From Tranquillimonas rosea (GTDB taxonomy: Bacteria > Pseudomonadota > Alphaproteobacteria > Rhodobacterales > Rhodobacteraceae): 64,000 bases of DNA. The stretch covers positions 1 to 64,000 of the forward strand of contig NZ_FOGU01000002.1 in the NCBI RefSeq assembly GCF_900111315.1, written 5' to 3'. Below the pieces are notes generated by a model, which was given only the letters and a program-made list of their open reading frames with translations, had not been told where the DNA came from and searched no databases. This document shows, in pieces, positions 17,289 through 25,498 of this stretch (position 1 is the first letter of the stretch; each line of letters begins with the position of its first letter). Position numbers and translations under genes: made by a program.

Positions 17289-17336
17289 GGCGCGGGGCAG
17301 GGCCCCCCGCTCGGGACACGCCGCAACGGAGGCTCC

Positions 17337-17927
17337 GTGAGCAGCAACGGCACGATTCAGGACATCCTCGGCGCCATGCGCTCGCTCGCCGGGAGACAGG
17401 ACAAGGTCTCGGTCGGGGACGTCGTCGAGACGGTCGGCGAGAAGGGCTACGGTCCCTTCATCTTCATCCCCGCCCTGATCGAGATCACCCCCCTCGGCGG
17501 GATTCCGGGGCTGCCCACGCTGCTCGCCGTGCTGGTCATCCTGTTTGCCGGGCAGGTCGCCATCGGCCGCAGGTCGATGTGGCTTCCCGGTCCGCTGTGG
17601 CGTCTGTCGACCAATGGCGAGCGGGTCGGGACCGCGGCGGACAAGCTGATGCCGGTCGCGCGCCGGATCGACCGCTGGTTTCCCGGCCGCTTTCCGCAGC
17701 TGACGACCGCGACGATGCGGTGGCTGGCCTCGGTGATGTGCGTCGCGCTTTGCGTGACCGTCCCGCCGCTGGAACTCGTGCCCTTCGCCAGCACCGCCCC
17801 GATGGCAGCGATCGCGGCGTTCGGGCTGGCGATCACCCTGCGCGACGGGGCGCTGATGATGCTGGGCTACCTGCTGGTCGTGGTCGCGGCGGGGGTCGTG
17901 GGCTATGCCGTGACATCGGCGATGTAG
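17337..17927 (+). CDS. ExoD family exopolysaccharide synthesis protein
   Basis: Inner-membrane protein of 196 residues. It has an N-terminal soluble stretch, a [22 protein letters not shown] motif region characteristic of ExoD, and several hydrophobic segments in the C-terminal half. It starts at GTG 17337 behind CGGAGG, 48 bases after the hemerythrin gene. ExoD proteins are linked to exopolysaccharide production and alkaline tolerance, but their molecular role is unclear. Confidence 0.8.
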   Translation: MSSNGTIQDILGAMRSLAGRQDKVSVGDVVETVGEKGYGPFIFIPALIEITPLGGIPGLPTLLAVLVILFAGQVAIGRRSMWLPGPLWRLSTNGERVGTAADKLMPVARRIDRWFPGRFPQLTTATMRWLASVMCVALCVTVPPLELVPFASTAPMAAIAAFGLAITLRDGALMMLGYLLVVVAAGVVGYAVTSAM

Positions 17928-17997
17928 GCGGCACGGCCCTTGGCGGCGGGCTCCGGGGGCGGTATCACCGCACTCCCCACCAGCGCAGGAGCATGCC

Positions 17998-20325
17998 TTG
18001 GACAGCGTCGCAGACCGCATTTCCCGCACCATCGCCGGCCAGATCGGCGCCACGCCCGCGCAGGTCACCGCCACGGTCGGCCTGCTTGACGGCGGGGCGA
18101 CCGTTCCCTTCGTAGCCCGCTACCGCAAGGAGGTGACGGGCGGCCTCGACGACACACAGCTGCGGACGCTGGCCGACCGGCTGACCTACCTGCGCGACCT
18201 CGAATCCCGCCGCGCGACGATCCTCCAGTCGATCCGGGACCAGGACAAGTTGACCGACGCGCTGGCCCGCGACATCGCCAAGGCCGAGACCAAGGCCGCG
18301 CTCGAGGACATCTACCTGCCCTACAAGCCCAAGCGGCGCACCAAGGCGATGATCGCGCGCGAGAACGGGCTCGAACCGCTGCTGCGCGCGATCATGGCCG
18401 ACCGCTCGGCCGATCCGCAGGCGCTGGCGCAGGGCTATGTCTCGGACGCGGTGCCCGGCGTGAAGGAGGCGCTGACCGGCGCGCGCGACATCCTCGGCGA
18501 AGAGCTGTCCGAGAACGCCGCGCTCTTGGGCCGGATGCGCGACTTCATGCGGCAGGAGGCGATGATCGCCGCCCGCGTCACCCCCGGCAAGGAAGAGCAG
18601 GGGGCGAAGTTCTCGGACTATTTCGACCACCGCGAGCCGTGGTCGAAGATCCCCTCCCACCGGGCACTGGCGATCCTCAGGGCGTCGAAGGAAGAGATCG
18701 TCACCATCGACATTGCCCCAGACCCCGACACCGGCGTGCCCCGCGCGGTGGGCATGATCGCGGCCGAGCTGGGCCTGTCCGGTGACGGCGCCCCCGGCGA
18801 CCGCTGGCTGCGCGAGGCGGCCGAGTGGACGTGGCGGGTCAAGCTGAGCCTGACGATGTACATGGACCTGATGACCGAGCTGCGACGCCGCGCCCATGAC
18901 GAGGCGATCGAGGTCTTTGCCCGCAATCTCAAGGACCTGCTGCTTGCCGCGCCCGCCGGCGCCCGCCCGACGCTGGGCCTCGATCCCGGCCTGCGCACCG
19001 GCGTGAAGGCCGCAGTGGTGGATGCGACCGGGCGGCTGGTCGAGACGGCGACGCTCTATCCCTTCGCCCCGCGCAAGGACCTGCGCGGCGCGGAAGAGGT
19101 GATCGCGCGGCTGATCCGCACCCACGGGGTCGAGCTGATCGCCATCGGCAACGGCACCGCCAGCCGCGAGACCGAGCGTTTCGTGGCCGACCTGCTGGGC
19201 CGGCTGCCCGACGGCGCCGCGCGGCCCACCAAGGTCGTCGTGTCCGAGGCGGGGGCCTCGGTCTATTCCGCGTCGGAACTGGCCGCGCGCGAGTTTCCGG
19301 ACGTCGACGTGTCGCTGCGCGGCGCCGTTTCGATCGCGCGGCGTCTTCAGGATCCGCTGGCCGAGCTGGTGAAGATCGAGCCGCAGTCGATCGGCGTCGG
19401 CCAGTACCAGCACGACGTCGACCAGCGGCGCCTGTCGAAATCGCTCGAGGCGGTGGTCGAGGATGCGGTGAACGCCGTCGGCGTCGACCTCAACACCGCG
19501 TCCGCCCCGCTGCTGGCGCACGTGGCGGGGCTGGGGCCGTCGCTGGCGCAGTCGATCGTCAGCCACCGGGACGCACAGGGCGCGTTCGCCTCGCGCAAGG
19601 CGCTGCTCAAGGTCGGCGGGCTCGGGCCCAAGGCGTTCGAGCAATGCGCCGGCTTCCTGCGCATCCGCGATGGGGCCGAACCGCTGGATTCCTCGGCCGT
19701 CCACCCCGAGGCCTACGCCGTGGCCCGGCGGGTGGTGGAGGCCTGCGGCCGCGACATCCGGTCGATCATGGGGGACGACAGTGCGCTCCGGGGGCTCCGG
19801 GCCGAGGATTTCGTCGACGAGACGTTCGGCCTGCCCACCGTCCGCGACATCTTCGCCGAGCTGGAAAAGCCGGGCCGCGACCCGCGCCCCAGCTTCCGCA
19901 CCGCGAGCTTTGCCGAGGGCGTCGAGAGCATCACCGACCTCAAGCCCGGCATGTCGCTCGAGGGCACGGTGACGAACGTGGCCGCCTTCGGCGCCTTCGT
20001 GGATATCGGCGTGCACCAGGACGGGCTGGTGCATATCAGCCAGCTGGCCGACCGGTTCGTGAAGGACCCGCACGAGGTGGTGAAGGCGGGCGACGTGGTG
20101 AAGGTCCGCGTCACCGAGGTGGACGTGCCGCGCAATCGCATCGGCCTGAGCATGCGCAAGGACGGCGGCGCGGGCGGCGACCGGCCGCAGCCGGCCAAGG
20201 AGCGCAAGGCACCGGCCAAGGGCGCGCCGCAGAAATCGGGACGGGGCGGCAAGCCCCCGGCCAAGGACGGCGGCAAGGGCTCGTTCGGGGATGCGCTCTC
20301 CGAGGCGATGAAGCGCAAGCGCTGA
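17998..20325 (+). CDS. tex: Tex family RNA-binding transcription accessory protein
   Basis: A 775-residue cytosolic nucleic-acid-binding protein related to eukaryotic Spt6. Order: N-terminal helical Tex domain, YqgF-like RNase H fold ([13 protein letters not shown] near 322), helix-hairpin-helix repeats ([19 protein letters not shown] and [11 protein letters not shown]) and a C-terminal S1 domain ([30 protein letters not shown], about 653 onward), then a Lys/Gly-rich tail. It appears to start at TTG 17998, with AGGAG about 7 bases before. The nearby ATG at 17993 is out of frame. Confidence 0.92.
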   Translation: MDSVADRISRTIAGQIGATPAQVTATVGLLDGGATVPFVARYRKEVTGGLDDTQLRTLADRLTYLRDLESRRATILQSIRDQDKLTDALARDIAKAETKAALEDIYLPYKPKRRTKAMIARENGLEPLLRAIMADRSADPQALAQGYVSDAVPGVKEALTGARDILGEELSENAALLGRMRDFMRQEAMIAARVTPGKEEQGAKFSDYFDHREPWSKIPSHRALAILRASKEEIVTIDIAPDPDTGVPRAVGMIAAELGLSGDGAPGDRWLREAAEWTWRVKLSLTMYMDLMTELRRRAHDEAIEVFARNLKDLLLAAPAGARPTLGLDPGLRTGVKAAVVDATGRLVETATLYPFAPRKDLRGAEEVIARLIRTHGVELIAIGNGTASRETERFVADLLGRLPDGAARPTKVVVSEAGASVYSASELAAREFPDVDVSLRGAVSIARRLQDPLAELVKIEPQSIGVGQYQHDVDQRRLSKSLEAVVEDAVNAVGVDLNTASAPLLAHVAGLGPSLAQSIVSHRDAQGAFASRKALLKVGGLGPKAFEQCAGFLRIRDGAEPLDSSAVHPEAYAVARRVVEACGRDIRSIMGDDSALRGLRAEDFVDETFGLPTVRDIFAELEKPGRDPRPSFRTASFAEGVESITDLKPGMSLEGTVTNVAAFGAFVDIGVHQDGLVHISQLADRFVKDPHEVVKAGDVVKVRVTEVDVPRNRIGLSMRKDGGAGGDRPQPAKERKAPAKGAPQKSGRGGKPPAKDGGKGSFGDALSEAMKRKR

Positions 20326-20337
20326 GGCGGCACGGGC

Positions 20338-20359
20338 GGCGGCGGCACGCGCCGCCGCC
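20338..20359. terminator. GC hairpin between convergent tex and cynS
   Basis: 9-bp stem GGCGGCGGC/GCCGCCGCC with an ACGC loop in the 47-bp gap between two convergent genes. It has no T-tract and could act in both directions. Confidence 0.5.
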
Positions 20360-20372
20360 CGCCGCGGTCAGT

Positions 20373-20840
20373 TTACCACTGCTTGTAGGGCAGGAACTTG
20401 CCCGTCATCTCGACCTTTACGCGGTCGCCCTTGGGATCCTCGACGCGCGTGACCTCCATGTCGAAGTCGATCGCCGACATGATGCCGTCGCCGAACTTCT
20501 CGTGCACCAGCGCCTTGAACGAGGGGCCGTAGACGCCGGCGATCTCGTAGAGGCGATAGATGCAGGGATCGGTGGGGATGTCGCGGCTCCAGTCCTTGCT
20601 GGGGCACTCGGTCAGCACGTCGACCGCCTCGGCCGGCAGGTCCAGCACGCGCACCAGCGTTTCGGCCTTGTCCTGCGGCATCCCGGCCATTCCGGTCGCG
20701 GCGGCGTGGGTCCAGACCGGCGACATGCCGACCTCCTTGGCGATGTCCTCCCATGTCAGGCCGGATTTCTTCTTGGCGCTCAGCGCCATCAGGGTCACGT
20801 CGTCCCGGCTGAGATCTTCGGTGAACTTGAGGTCTTTCAT
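20373..20840 (-). CDS. cynS: cyanate hydratase (cyanase)
   Basis: Bicarbonate-dependent breakdown of cyanate to ammonia and CO2. The 155-residue protein has the N-terminal helical domain (LSAKKKSGLTWEDIAKEVGMSP) and the C-terminal catalytic part, with the active-site region YRLYEIAGVYGPSFKALVHEKFGDGIMSAIDF containing the family Arg, Glu and Ser. It starts at ATG 20840, 25 bases downstream of the kinase/phosphatase gene and in the same operon as the FNT transporter, so the operon probably imports and detoxifies or assimilates cyanate/nitrite nitrogen. Confidence 0.93.
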   Translation of the reverse strand: MKDLKFTEDLSRDDVTLMALSAKKKSGLTWEDIAKEVGMSPVWTHAAATGMAGMPQDKAETLVRVLDLPAEAVDVLTECPSKDWSRDIPTDPCIYRLYEIAGVYGPSFKALVHEKFGDGIMSAIDFDMEVTRVEDPKGDRVKVEMTGKFLPYKQW

Positions 20841-20865
20841 CGGTGGTCCTCCTTCCTGAGGTGGG

Positions 20866-22587
20866 TCAGCCGCCGATCTGGGCGGCGAGGATCGCGCAGG
20901 ATAGCGCGAGCACGGCAGACACGGTCTGCCAGAACCGGACGGGATTGCGCTCGGCCAGCGGGACATGGCGCCCGTCTTTCCAACCGGCGCCGGGTCGCCG
21001 CAGGTCGGCGGTGAACTCGGACAGCGCGTCGTAGCGGCGCAGCGGATCGGGATGCAGCGCCCGTCGCAGGGCGGCGTCGATCCATTCGGGCACACCGCTG
21101 TCGTCGTCCCGCGCGGGGCGATAGCGCAGCCGCCGCTGGTCGGTGCGCGAGCGCACGCGCGCCACCTGCGCGCCATAGGGCAGCCGGCCTGTCAGCATCT
21201 CGTAGGCGATCACTGCCAGCCCGAACTGGTCTGACCGCCAGCTCACCGCGTCGCCCGACAGGTATTCCGGGGCGGTGTATTGGAAGGTGCCCGGCAACGC
21301 GCCCAGCGTGCCCGGCACGGCCTCTTCCGCGCCCGCCACGCTGACCGAGCCGAGGTCGATGATCTTCACCGTGCCCTCATCGTCGATCATCACGTTCTCG
21401 GGGCGGAGGTCCTGGTGGATCATCTCGCGCCGGTGCAGCGCCCGCAGCCCGGCGGCGATCTGTTCGACGATGCCGCGCACCGTCTCGCGCGGCGGGTGCG
21501 GCGTGTCGGTCATCCACTGGCGCAGCGTCCGCCCCTCGACCCATTCGGTCGCGACGTAGAGAGCGCTGCGCCTCTCGGGCGGCGTCGCGGCACGCAGGAC
21601 ATGGGGCGAGCTGACCCGGGCCGCGATCCAGTCCTCCAGCGCGAAGCGACGCAGGTAGTCGGCATCGCGCGCCGTCTCGCCAGCGGGAATCTTCAGCGCC
21701 ACCCGGCCGCCGGCGGGATCGGTGGCCAGGAATACGTGGCTGCGCGGTGTGACCTGCACCTCGCGCACGATGCGGAACCCGTCGATGACGTCGCCCGTCG
21801 CGGGCAGGGGTGGTACCGGCAACGCGGCAGGTCCAGGGTCGAGCGCGGCATCCGCGGACGGCAGCGCGTCGATCCGGGCGATCTGCACGGTCACGTCGTC
21901 GTCGCTGCCCGCGGCCACCGCGGCCTCTGCGACCCGCCGCGCCGCGCCGTCGAGGTCGGGCGCCTCCAGCGCCCGCGCCAGCCCCGCGGCATCCAGGTGG
22001 TCGTGCGCGCCGTCGGTTGTCAGGACGAAGACGTCGCCCACCGCGACCGGCACCCGACGATAGTCGATCTCGACGCCCTCGCCGGTCCCGAGCGCACGAC
22101 CCAGGTAGGTCTGCCCGCCCGACAGCGTGACGCGGTGGTCCTCGGTCAGCGGTTCCAGCGTTCCGTCCCGCCAGCGGCCAACCCGGCTGTCGCCGACATG
22201 CAGCACATGCGCCGCGCGGCCCTTTAGGATCAGCGCCGACAGCGTGCAGACCCAGCCGCCGTCCGGATCGCCACCCGCGCCCTGACCATGCAGCCAGCCG
22301 TTCGTCGCGGCGATCACCCGCGTCGCGGCGGTCCGCACCGTCCAGGCGTCGGGGGTGGCGTAATAGTCGGACAGAAGGCTGGCCACTGCCGTCTCGGCGG
22401 CGCGTGCGCTCACCGGGCTGGGGCTGATGCCGTCGGCGACGGCCAGGGTGACGCCCTTCAACGTCAGCGCCGCGCCCGTGGGCACGAGCGCGCCGTGGAA
22501 ATCCTGGTTCTCGCCCCTGCGCCCCGCCGACGAGAACTGGCCGATGGTGACGCGCAGCGCATCCGGGGCGGTGGTGTCCCTTGGCAT
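20866..22587 (-). CDS. fused PP2C phosphatase / Ser-Thr protein kinase with C-terminal TM anchor
   Basis: A 573-residue bifunctional signalling protein. The N-terminal PP2C-like domain (about 12-245) shows the family metal-site segments GENQDFHG, VADGIS, VGDSRVGRW, TTDGAHDHL and GSDDDVTV. The kinase domain (about 260-540) has ALKIP with the ATP-binding Lys near 299, HQDLRPEN near 391 (Gln in place of Arg in HRD), and DLG near 410. A single hydrophobic helix (TVSAVLALSCAILAAQIGG) ends the protein, so the kinase is probably membrane tethered and cytosolic. It sits between the FNT transporter and cyanase genes. ATG 22587 is chosen for the GGAGA site 9 bases upstream. Confidence 0.85.
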   Translation of the reverse strand: MPRDTTAPDALRVTIGQFSSAGRRGENQDFHGALVPTGAALTLKGVTLAVADGISPSPVSARAAETAVASLLSDYYATPDAWTVRTAATRVIAATNGWLHGQGAGGDPDGGWVCTLSALILKGRAAHVLHVGDSRVGRWRDGTLEPLTEDHRVTLSGGQTYLGRALGTGEGVEIDYRRVPVAVGDVFVLTTDGAHDHLDAAGLARALEAPDLDGAARRVAEAAVAAGSDDDVTVQIARIDALPSADAALDPGPAALPVPPLPATGDVIDGFRIVREVQVTPRSHVFLATDPAGGRVALKIPAGETARDADYLRRFALEDWIAARVSSPHVLRAATPPERRSALYVATEWVEGRTLRQWMTDTPHPPRETVRGIVEQIAAGLRALHRREMIHQDLRPENVMIDDEGTVKIIDLGSVSVAGAEEAVPGTLGALPGTFQYTAPEYLSGDAVSWRSDQFGLAVIAYEMLTGRLPYGAQVARVRSRTDQRRLRYRPARDDDSGVPEWIDAALRRALHPDPLRRYDALSEFTADLRRPGAGWKDGRHVPLAERNPVRFWQTVSAVLALSCAILAAQIGG

Positions 22588-22614
22588 GTCACGGTCTCCG
22601 GCGGAAAGGACGGG

Positions 22615-22640
22615 CAGGGGCCCCGGCACCGGGGCCCCTG
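22615..22640 (-). terminator. intercistronic hairpin after the FNT gene
   Basis: 12-bp near-perfect palindrome CAGGGGCCCCGG/CCGGGGCCCCTG with a 2-base apex, 11 bases after the transporter stop, followed on the minus strand by TCCTTTCC. It probably gives partial termination or protects the transporter mRNA. Confidence 0.55.
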
Positions 22641-22650
22641 TCTGCGGGCC

Positions 22651-23502
22651 TCACTCGGCCGGCATGGTCGCGGTGTCGTCGTTCCGCGCCGCCGCGCTCC
22701 GGCGCGACGGGGATTCCTTGAAGTGGGTCATGTACAGCATCGCGCCCACGAAGGTCAGGCCGCCCACGAGGTTGCCGATCACCGTGGGGATCTCGTTGAA
22801 CAGCAGGTAGTCGACCCAGGTGAACGCCCCGCCCAGCATGATGCCCGAGGGGAACAGGAACATGTTCACGACCGAGTGCTCGAAGCCGAGATAGAAGAAC
22901 ACCAGGATCGGCATCCACATCGCCATGATCTTGCCCGAGACCGAGGACGACATCATCGCCGCGACCACCCCGGTCGAGACCATCCAGTTGCACATCACCG
23001 CGCGCACGAAGAGCGTCAGCATCCCGCCCGCGCCGGCGGCGGCATAGCCCACGGTGCGGCCCTCGCCGATCTCGCCGATCTTCTGGCCGACGGCATCCGG
23101 CGCCTGGGTGAACCCCATGGTAAAGATGATGGCGAAGAAGAACGCGGTGGTCATCGCCCCGGCGAAGTTGCCGACGAAGACGAGCCCCCAGTTCCGCAGC
23201 ATCCCCTTCATGTCGACCCCCGGACGCTTGGCCACCAGGGCCAGCGGCACCAGCGTGAACACCCCGGTCAGCAGGTCGAAGCCCATCAGGTAGAGCATGC
23301 AGAAGCCCACGGGGAACAGCAGCGCCCCGATCAGCGGATTGCCGGTGTTCACCGTGACGGTGATCGCGAAACCGGCGGCGAGCGCCAGGATCGCGCCCGC
23401 CATGAAGGCGCGGATCAGCGTATCTTTCGTCGACATGAAGACCTTGGACTCGCCGGCGTCGACCATCTTGGCCGCGAATTCCTTTGGCTGGATGTATGAC
23501 AT
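22651..23502 (-). CDS. formate/nitrite transporter (FNT) family channel
   Basis: Inner-membrane pentameric anion channel of the FocA/NirC family, 283 residues with six hydrophobic helices. Family signatures include GFAITVTVNTGN in helix 2, NWGLVFVGNFAGA, and NWMVSTGVVAA, plus FYLGFEHSVVNMF with the central His. ATG 23502 has AAGGGAGA upstream. First gene of the minus-strand operon with the kinase/phosphatase and cyanase. The likely substrate in this context is nitrite, formate or cyanate; the sequence does not decide. Confidence 0.88.
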   Translation of the reverse strand: MSYIQPKEFAAKMVDAGESKVFMSTKDTLIRAFMAGAILALAAGFAITVTVNTGNPLIGALLFPVGFCMLYLMGFDLLTGVFTLVPLALVAKRPGVDMKGMLRNWGLVFVGNFAGAMTTAFFFAIIFTMGFTQAPDAVGQKIGEIGEGRTVGYAAAGAGGMLTLFVRAVMCNWMVSTGVVAAMMSSSVSGKIMAMWMPILVFFYLGFEHSVVNMFLFPSGIMLGGAFTWVDYLLFNEIPTVIGNLVGGLTFVGAMLYMTHFKESPSRRSAAARNDDTATMPAE

Positions 23503-24124
23503 TCCATTCTCCCTTTCAGAGCTCGGATGGGTTCGGTGCTGCGGGCCCGCCCGCAAAGGGCTGTGGGGGCGGGCGGTGACGGGCCGAAAGGTCGGGATCG
23601 CACGCGCGGCCTGGTTGGCGCGGGGCGGGCGATGAGTGCGCACGGAATGGTCGCGTTGGCCGCGCGTCCTCGTCCCGATCCTGTCGGACAGAAGATGCAG
23701 CGCCGTTGCTGCGGGCCCGTCGCGGGCCGTAAGCTCGGATCGCCGCGCCATTGCGGCGGGGGAACGGTCGCGCCGTTCCCTGTCACCCTTTCGCTAGCGA
23801 GGGCGGCGGCGCTGGCTCAAGATCTTTCCCCTCTTCCGCCCCGGAACGCCCGCGCCTGCCGCGATCTGCCCAACACGGCGGCGCTCCGGCGGCGCGTTGC
23901 GTAGACAATGGGCACGTTCCATCCGCGTAGCGGGAGATGTCGTCTGAGGGGCGAGTCGCGGTTCTGTCACGCCGGACGCTTTTTGCCCCCGCTCGCGCGC
24001 CGCGCGACTCGTTCCCCCGCCGCCGGCCTGTTATCCAGTGGGCCGAGGCATTGATGCACGTCAACGCCGGCGCACCGGCACCGACGTTAGCTGGACGAGG
24101 CAGAGAAAAGAGCAGGCAGAGACA
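23503..24124. other. 622-bp divergent intergenic region
   Basis: Lies between the minus-strand FNT operon and the plus-strand cytochrome gene. No convincing gene on either strand; open frames here lack ribosome sites and recognisable protein features. It holds several GC-rich inverted repeats and an FNR-like box near the right end. It must contain promoters for both directions. Confidence 0.6.
24051..24064. promoter_or_regulatory. FNR/FnrL-like box
   Basis: TTGAT-GCAC-GTCAA matches the FNR/FnrL consensus TTGAT-N4-ATCAA at 9 of 10 positions. Its centre is 67 bases before the cytochrome ATG. A class II site (-41.5) would place the transcript start near 24099. Suggests oxygen-responsive control. 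Confidence 0.55.
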
Positions 24125-24571
24125 ATGGCACAGAAGATGGCATGGACCGGCCTCGGCGGTACGGTCGCACTTGGACTGGTTCTCGCGGGGTGCGCGGCGC
24201 AGCAGATGGGCGGGCCCAGCGGCAAGCAGCTCTACCTGCAGAATTGCGCCTCCTGCCACGGCGAAAGCGGCCGCGGCGATGGCCCGCTGGCCGATGGGCT
24301 GGACCGCCGGCCCGCCGACCTGACGCGCAAGCCCGACATCGGCGAGCCGTTCCCAACCGCGCACATCATGGGCTACGTCCACGGCTACAACCGCCGCGAC
24401 GCCCCGGACGAGGTGATGCCGCAGTTCGGGGAGGATTTCGAAGGCCAGACCGTCCTCTACGACATCGGCGACGGCATCCTGACGCCCACGCCGCTGCCGC
24501 TGATCAAGGTCGCGGAATACGTCCGCACCCTGCAGGACGAGGGCGGCGCCGAAGAGACGCCCGAGCCCTGA
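24125..24571 (+). CDS. lipoprotein c-type cytochrome
   Basis: A 148-residue membrane-anchored periplasmic cytochrome c. It has a lipoprotein signal with lipobox LAGC near residue 21 and one heme motif CASCH near residue 42. A likely Met axial ligand is in EVMPQF further on. The class I core ends with PLPLIKVAEYVRTLQDE. The start at 24125 has only a weak AGGCAGAG site. An FNR-like box lies upstream, suggesting expression at low oxygen. Its redox partner is not evident from neighbours. Confidence 0.85.
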   Translation: MAQKMAWTGLGGTVALGLVLAGCAAQQMGGPSGKQLYLQNCASCHGESGRGDGPLADGLDRRPADLTRKPDIGEPFPTAHIMGYVHGYNRRDAPDEVMPQFGEDFEGQTVLYDIGDGILTPTPLPLIKVAEYVRTLQDEGGAEETPEP

Positions 24572-24578
24572 GCGCGGG

Positions 24579-25259
24579 CTAGGACCGCTCGCGGTCCAGC
24601 AGGACGTCGCCCGCCACGATGGACCCGACATAGCCGCAGGGATCCTGCTGTCTGGCAAAGTGCCGCCACGCCGTCGTGGCGAACCGCTGCGGCGCCATCG
24701 CGTGCATCACTTCGCTGAGATAGCTCAGCGCTTCGTCCGGGTTGATCGGAGAGGCGGCCTCGAACAGGGCGCGGTCCTCGGGCGACTGTGACCGGACCTG
24801 CATCGCATAGGCGATGAACTCCTGGTTCACGAGGCAGGATTCGAGCGGACAGTTGCGCTCGTCATAGGCCGCATGGGCCAGCTCGTGCGCCACGATGCTG
24901 TCATAGTATCCCTCGACCGGGATCGCCGCGAAGGGGCCCTGGTCCGAAATCGCCTCCGCGAAAGACGCCGGGTCCAGCAGTTCGATCAGGGAAGTGTCGC
25001 AATGGCAGAGGCCCAGGCAGCCCTGCTCGAGGCTGGGCTGCACCTCTATCGTCAACGGCAGCGGCACCACCAGGTTGCACTGCGCCAGGGACTCGGTCTC
25101 TTCCTCGACCACCGCGCACACCCGTGCCGCCAGCTCCGGGCTGTCCGTCTCGACGCTGGCATCGACATCGGGGCAGACGGTCTGCGCGCGCAGGGCCGTC
25201 GCGCCCGGCATGGCCGCGACGAGCAGGCAGAGCAGCCAGCTGGGTCCCGTTTGTCCCAT
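24579..25259 (-). CDS. secreted protein with HExxH metallopeptidase-like motif
   Basis: A 226-residue exported protein: hydrophobic leader (SWLLCLLVAAMPGATALRAQ) cleaved near residue 27, then about eight Cys likely forming disulfides (for example GCLGLCHCD and NCPLESCLVN). The segment YDSIVAHELAHAAYDERN carries HELAH, a zinc-protease HExxH motif, and NQEFIAYAMQ offers a possible third-ligand Glu. It resembles a hypothetical family of unknown function (possibly DUF6639). Convergent with the cytochrome gene, 7 bases apart. Proteolytic activity is not established. Confidence 0.65.
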   Translation of the reverse strand: MGQTGPSWLLCLLVAAMPGATALRAQTVCPDVDASVETDSPELAARVCAVVEEETESLAQCNLVVPLPLTIEVQPSLEQGCLGLCHCDTSLIELLDPASFAEAISDQGPFAAIPVEGYYDSIVAHELAHAAYDERNCPLESCLVNQEFIAYAMQVRSQSPEDRALFEAASPINPDEALSYLSEVMHAMAPQRFATTAWRHFARQQDPCGYVGSIVAGDVLLDRERS

Positions 25260-25333
25260 TGTGAAAGCTTGCCTTGCGGCGCTCCGATGCGGCAAGCCGT
25301 TCGCCCCCGGCACGGCGTCGTGCGGTTTCCGTG

Positions 25334-25364
25334 TTGACAACCTCCGACGCTCCGCAGGTATCCT
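25334..25364 (+). promoter_or_regulatory. candidate sigma-70 promoter for the galactoside operon
   Basis: Perfect -35 TTGACA (25334-25339) and -10-like TATCCT (25359-25364) with a long 19-base spacer, about 135 bases before the alpha-galactosidase start. The long spacer makes it a modest call. Confidence 0.4.
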
Positions 25365-25498
25365 GACACGACGAAGACGGGGCCCCGGCGACAGGGACTT
25401 GGGAGGGCAGCAATGCAGGATCGACCGGCCCCCGGAGCGCAGTCCGGGCGCCGCGCCGTGTTGGCGCGGACCGTGCGGCGCGGCCCGTCGGAGGCCGC

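Noticed and set aside
23937-24323. 128-codon frame overlapping the cytochrome gene start
   Set aside because: Out of frame with the clear lipobox and CxxCH reading frame; no ribosome site.
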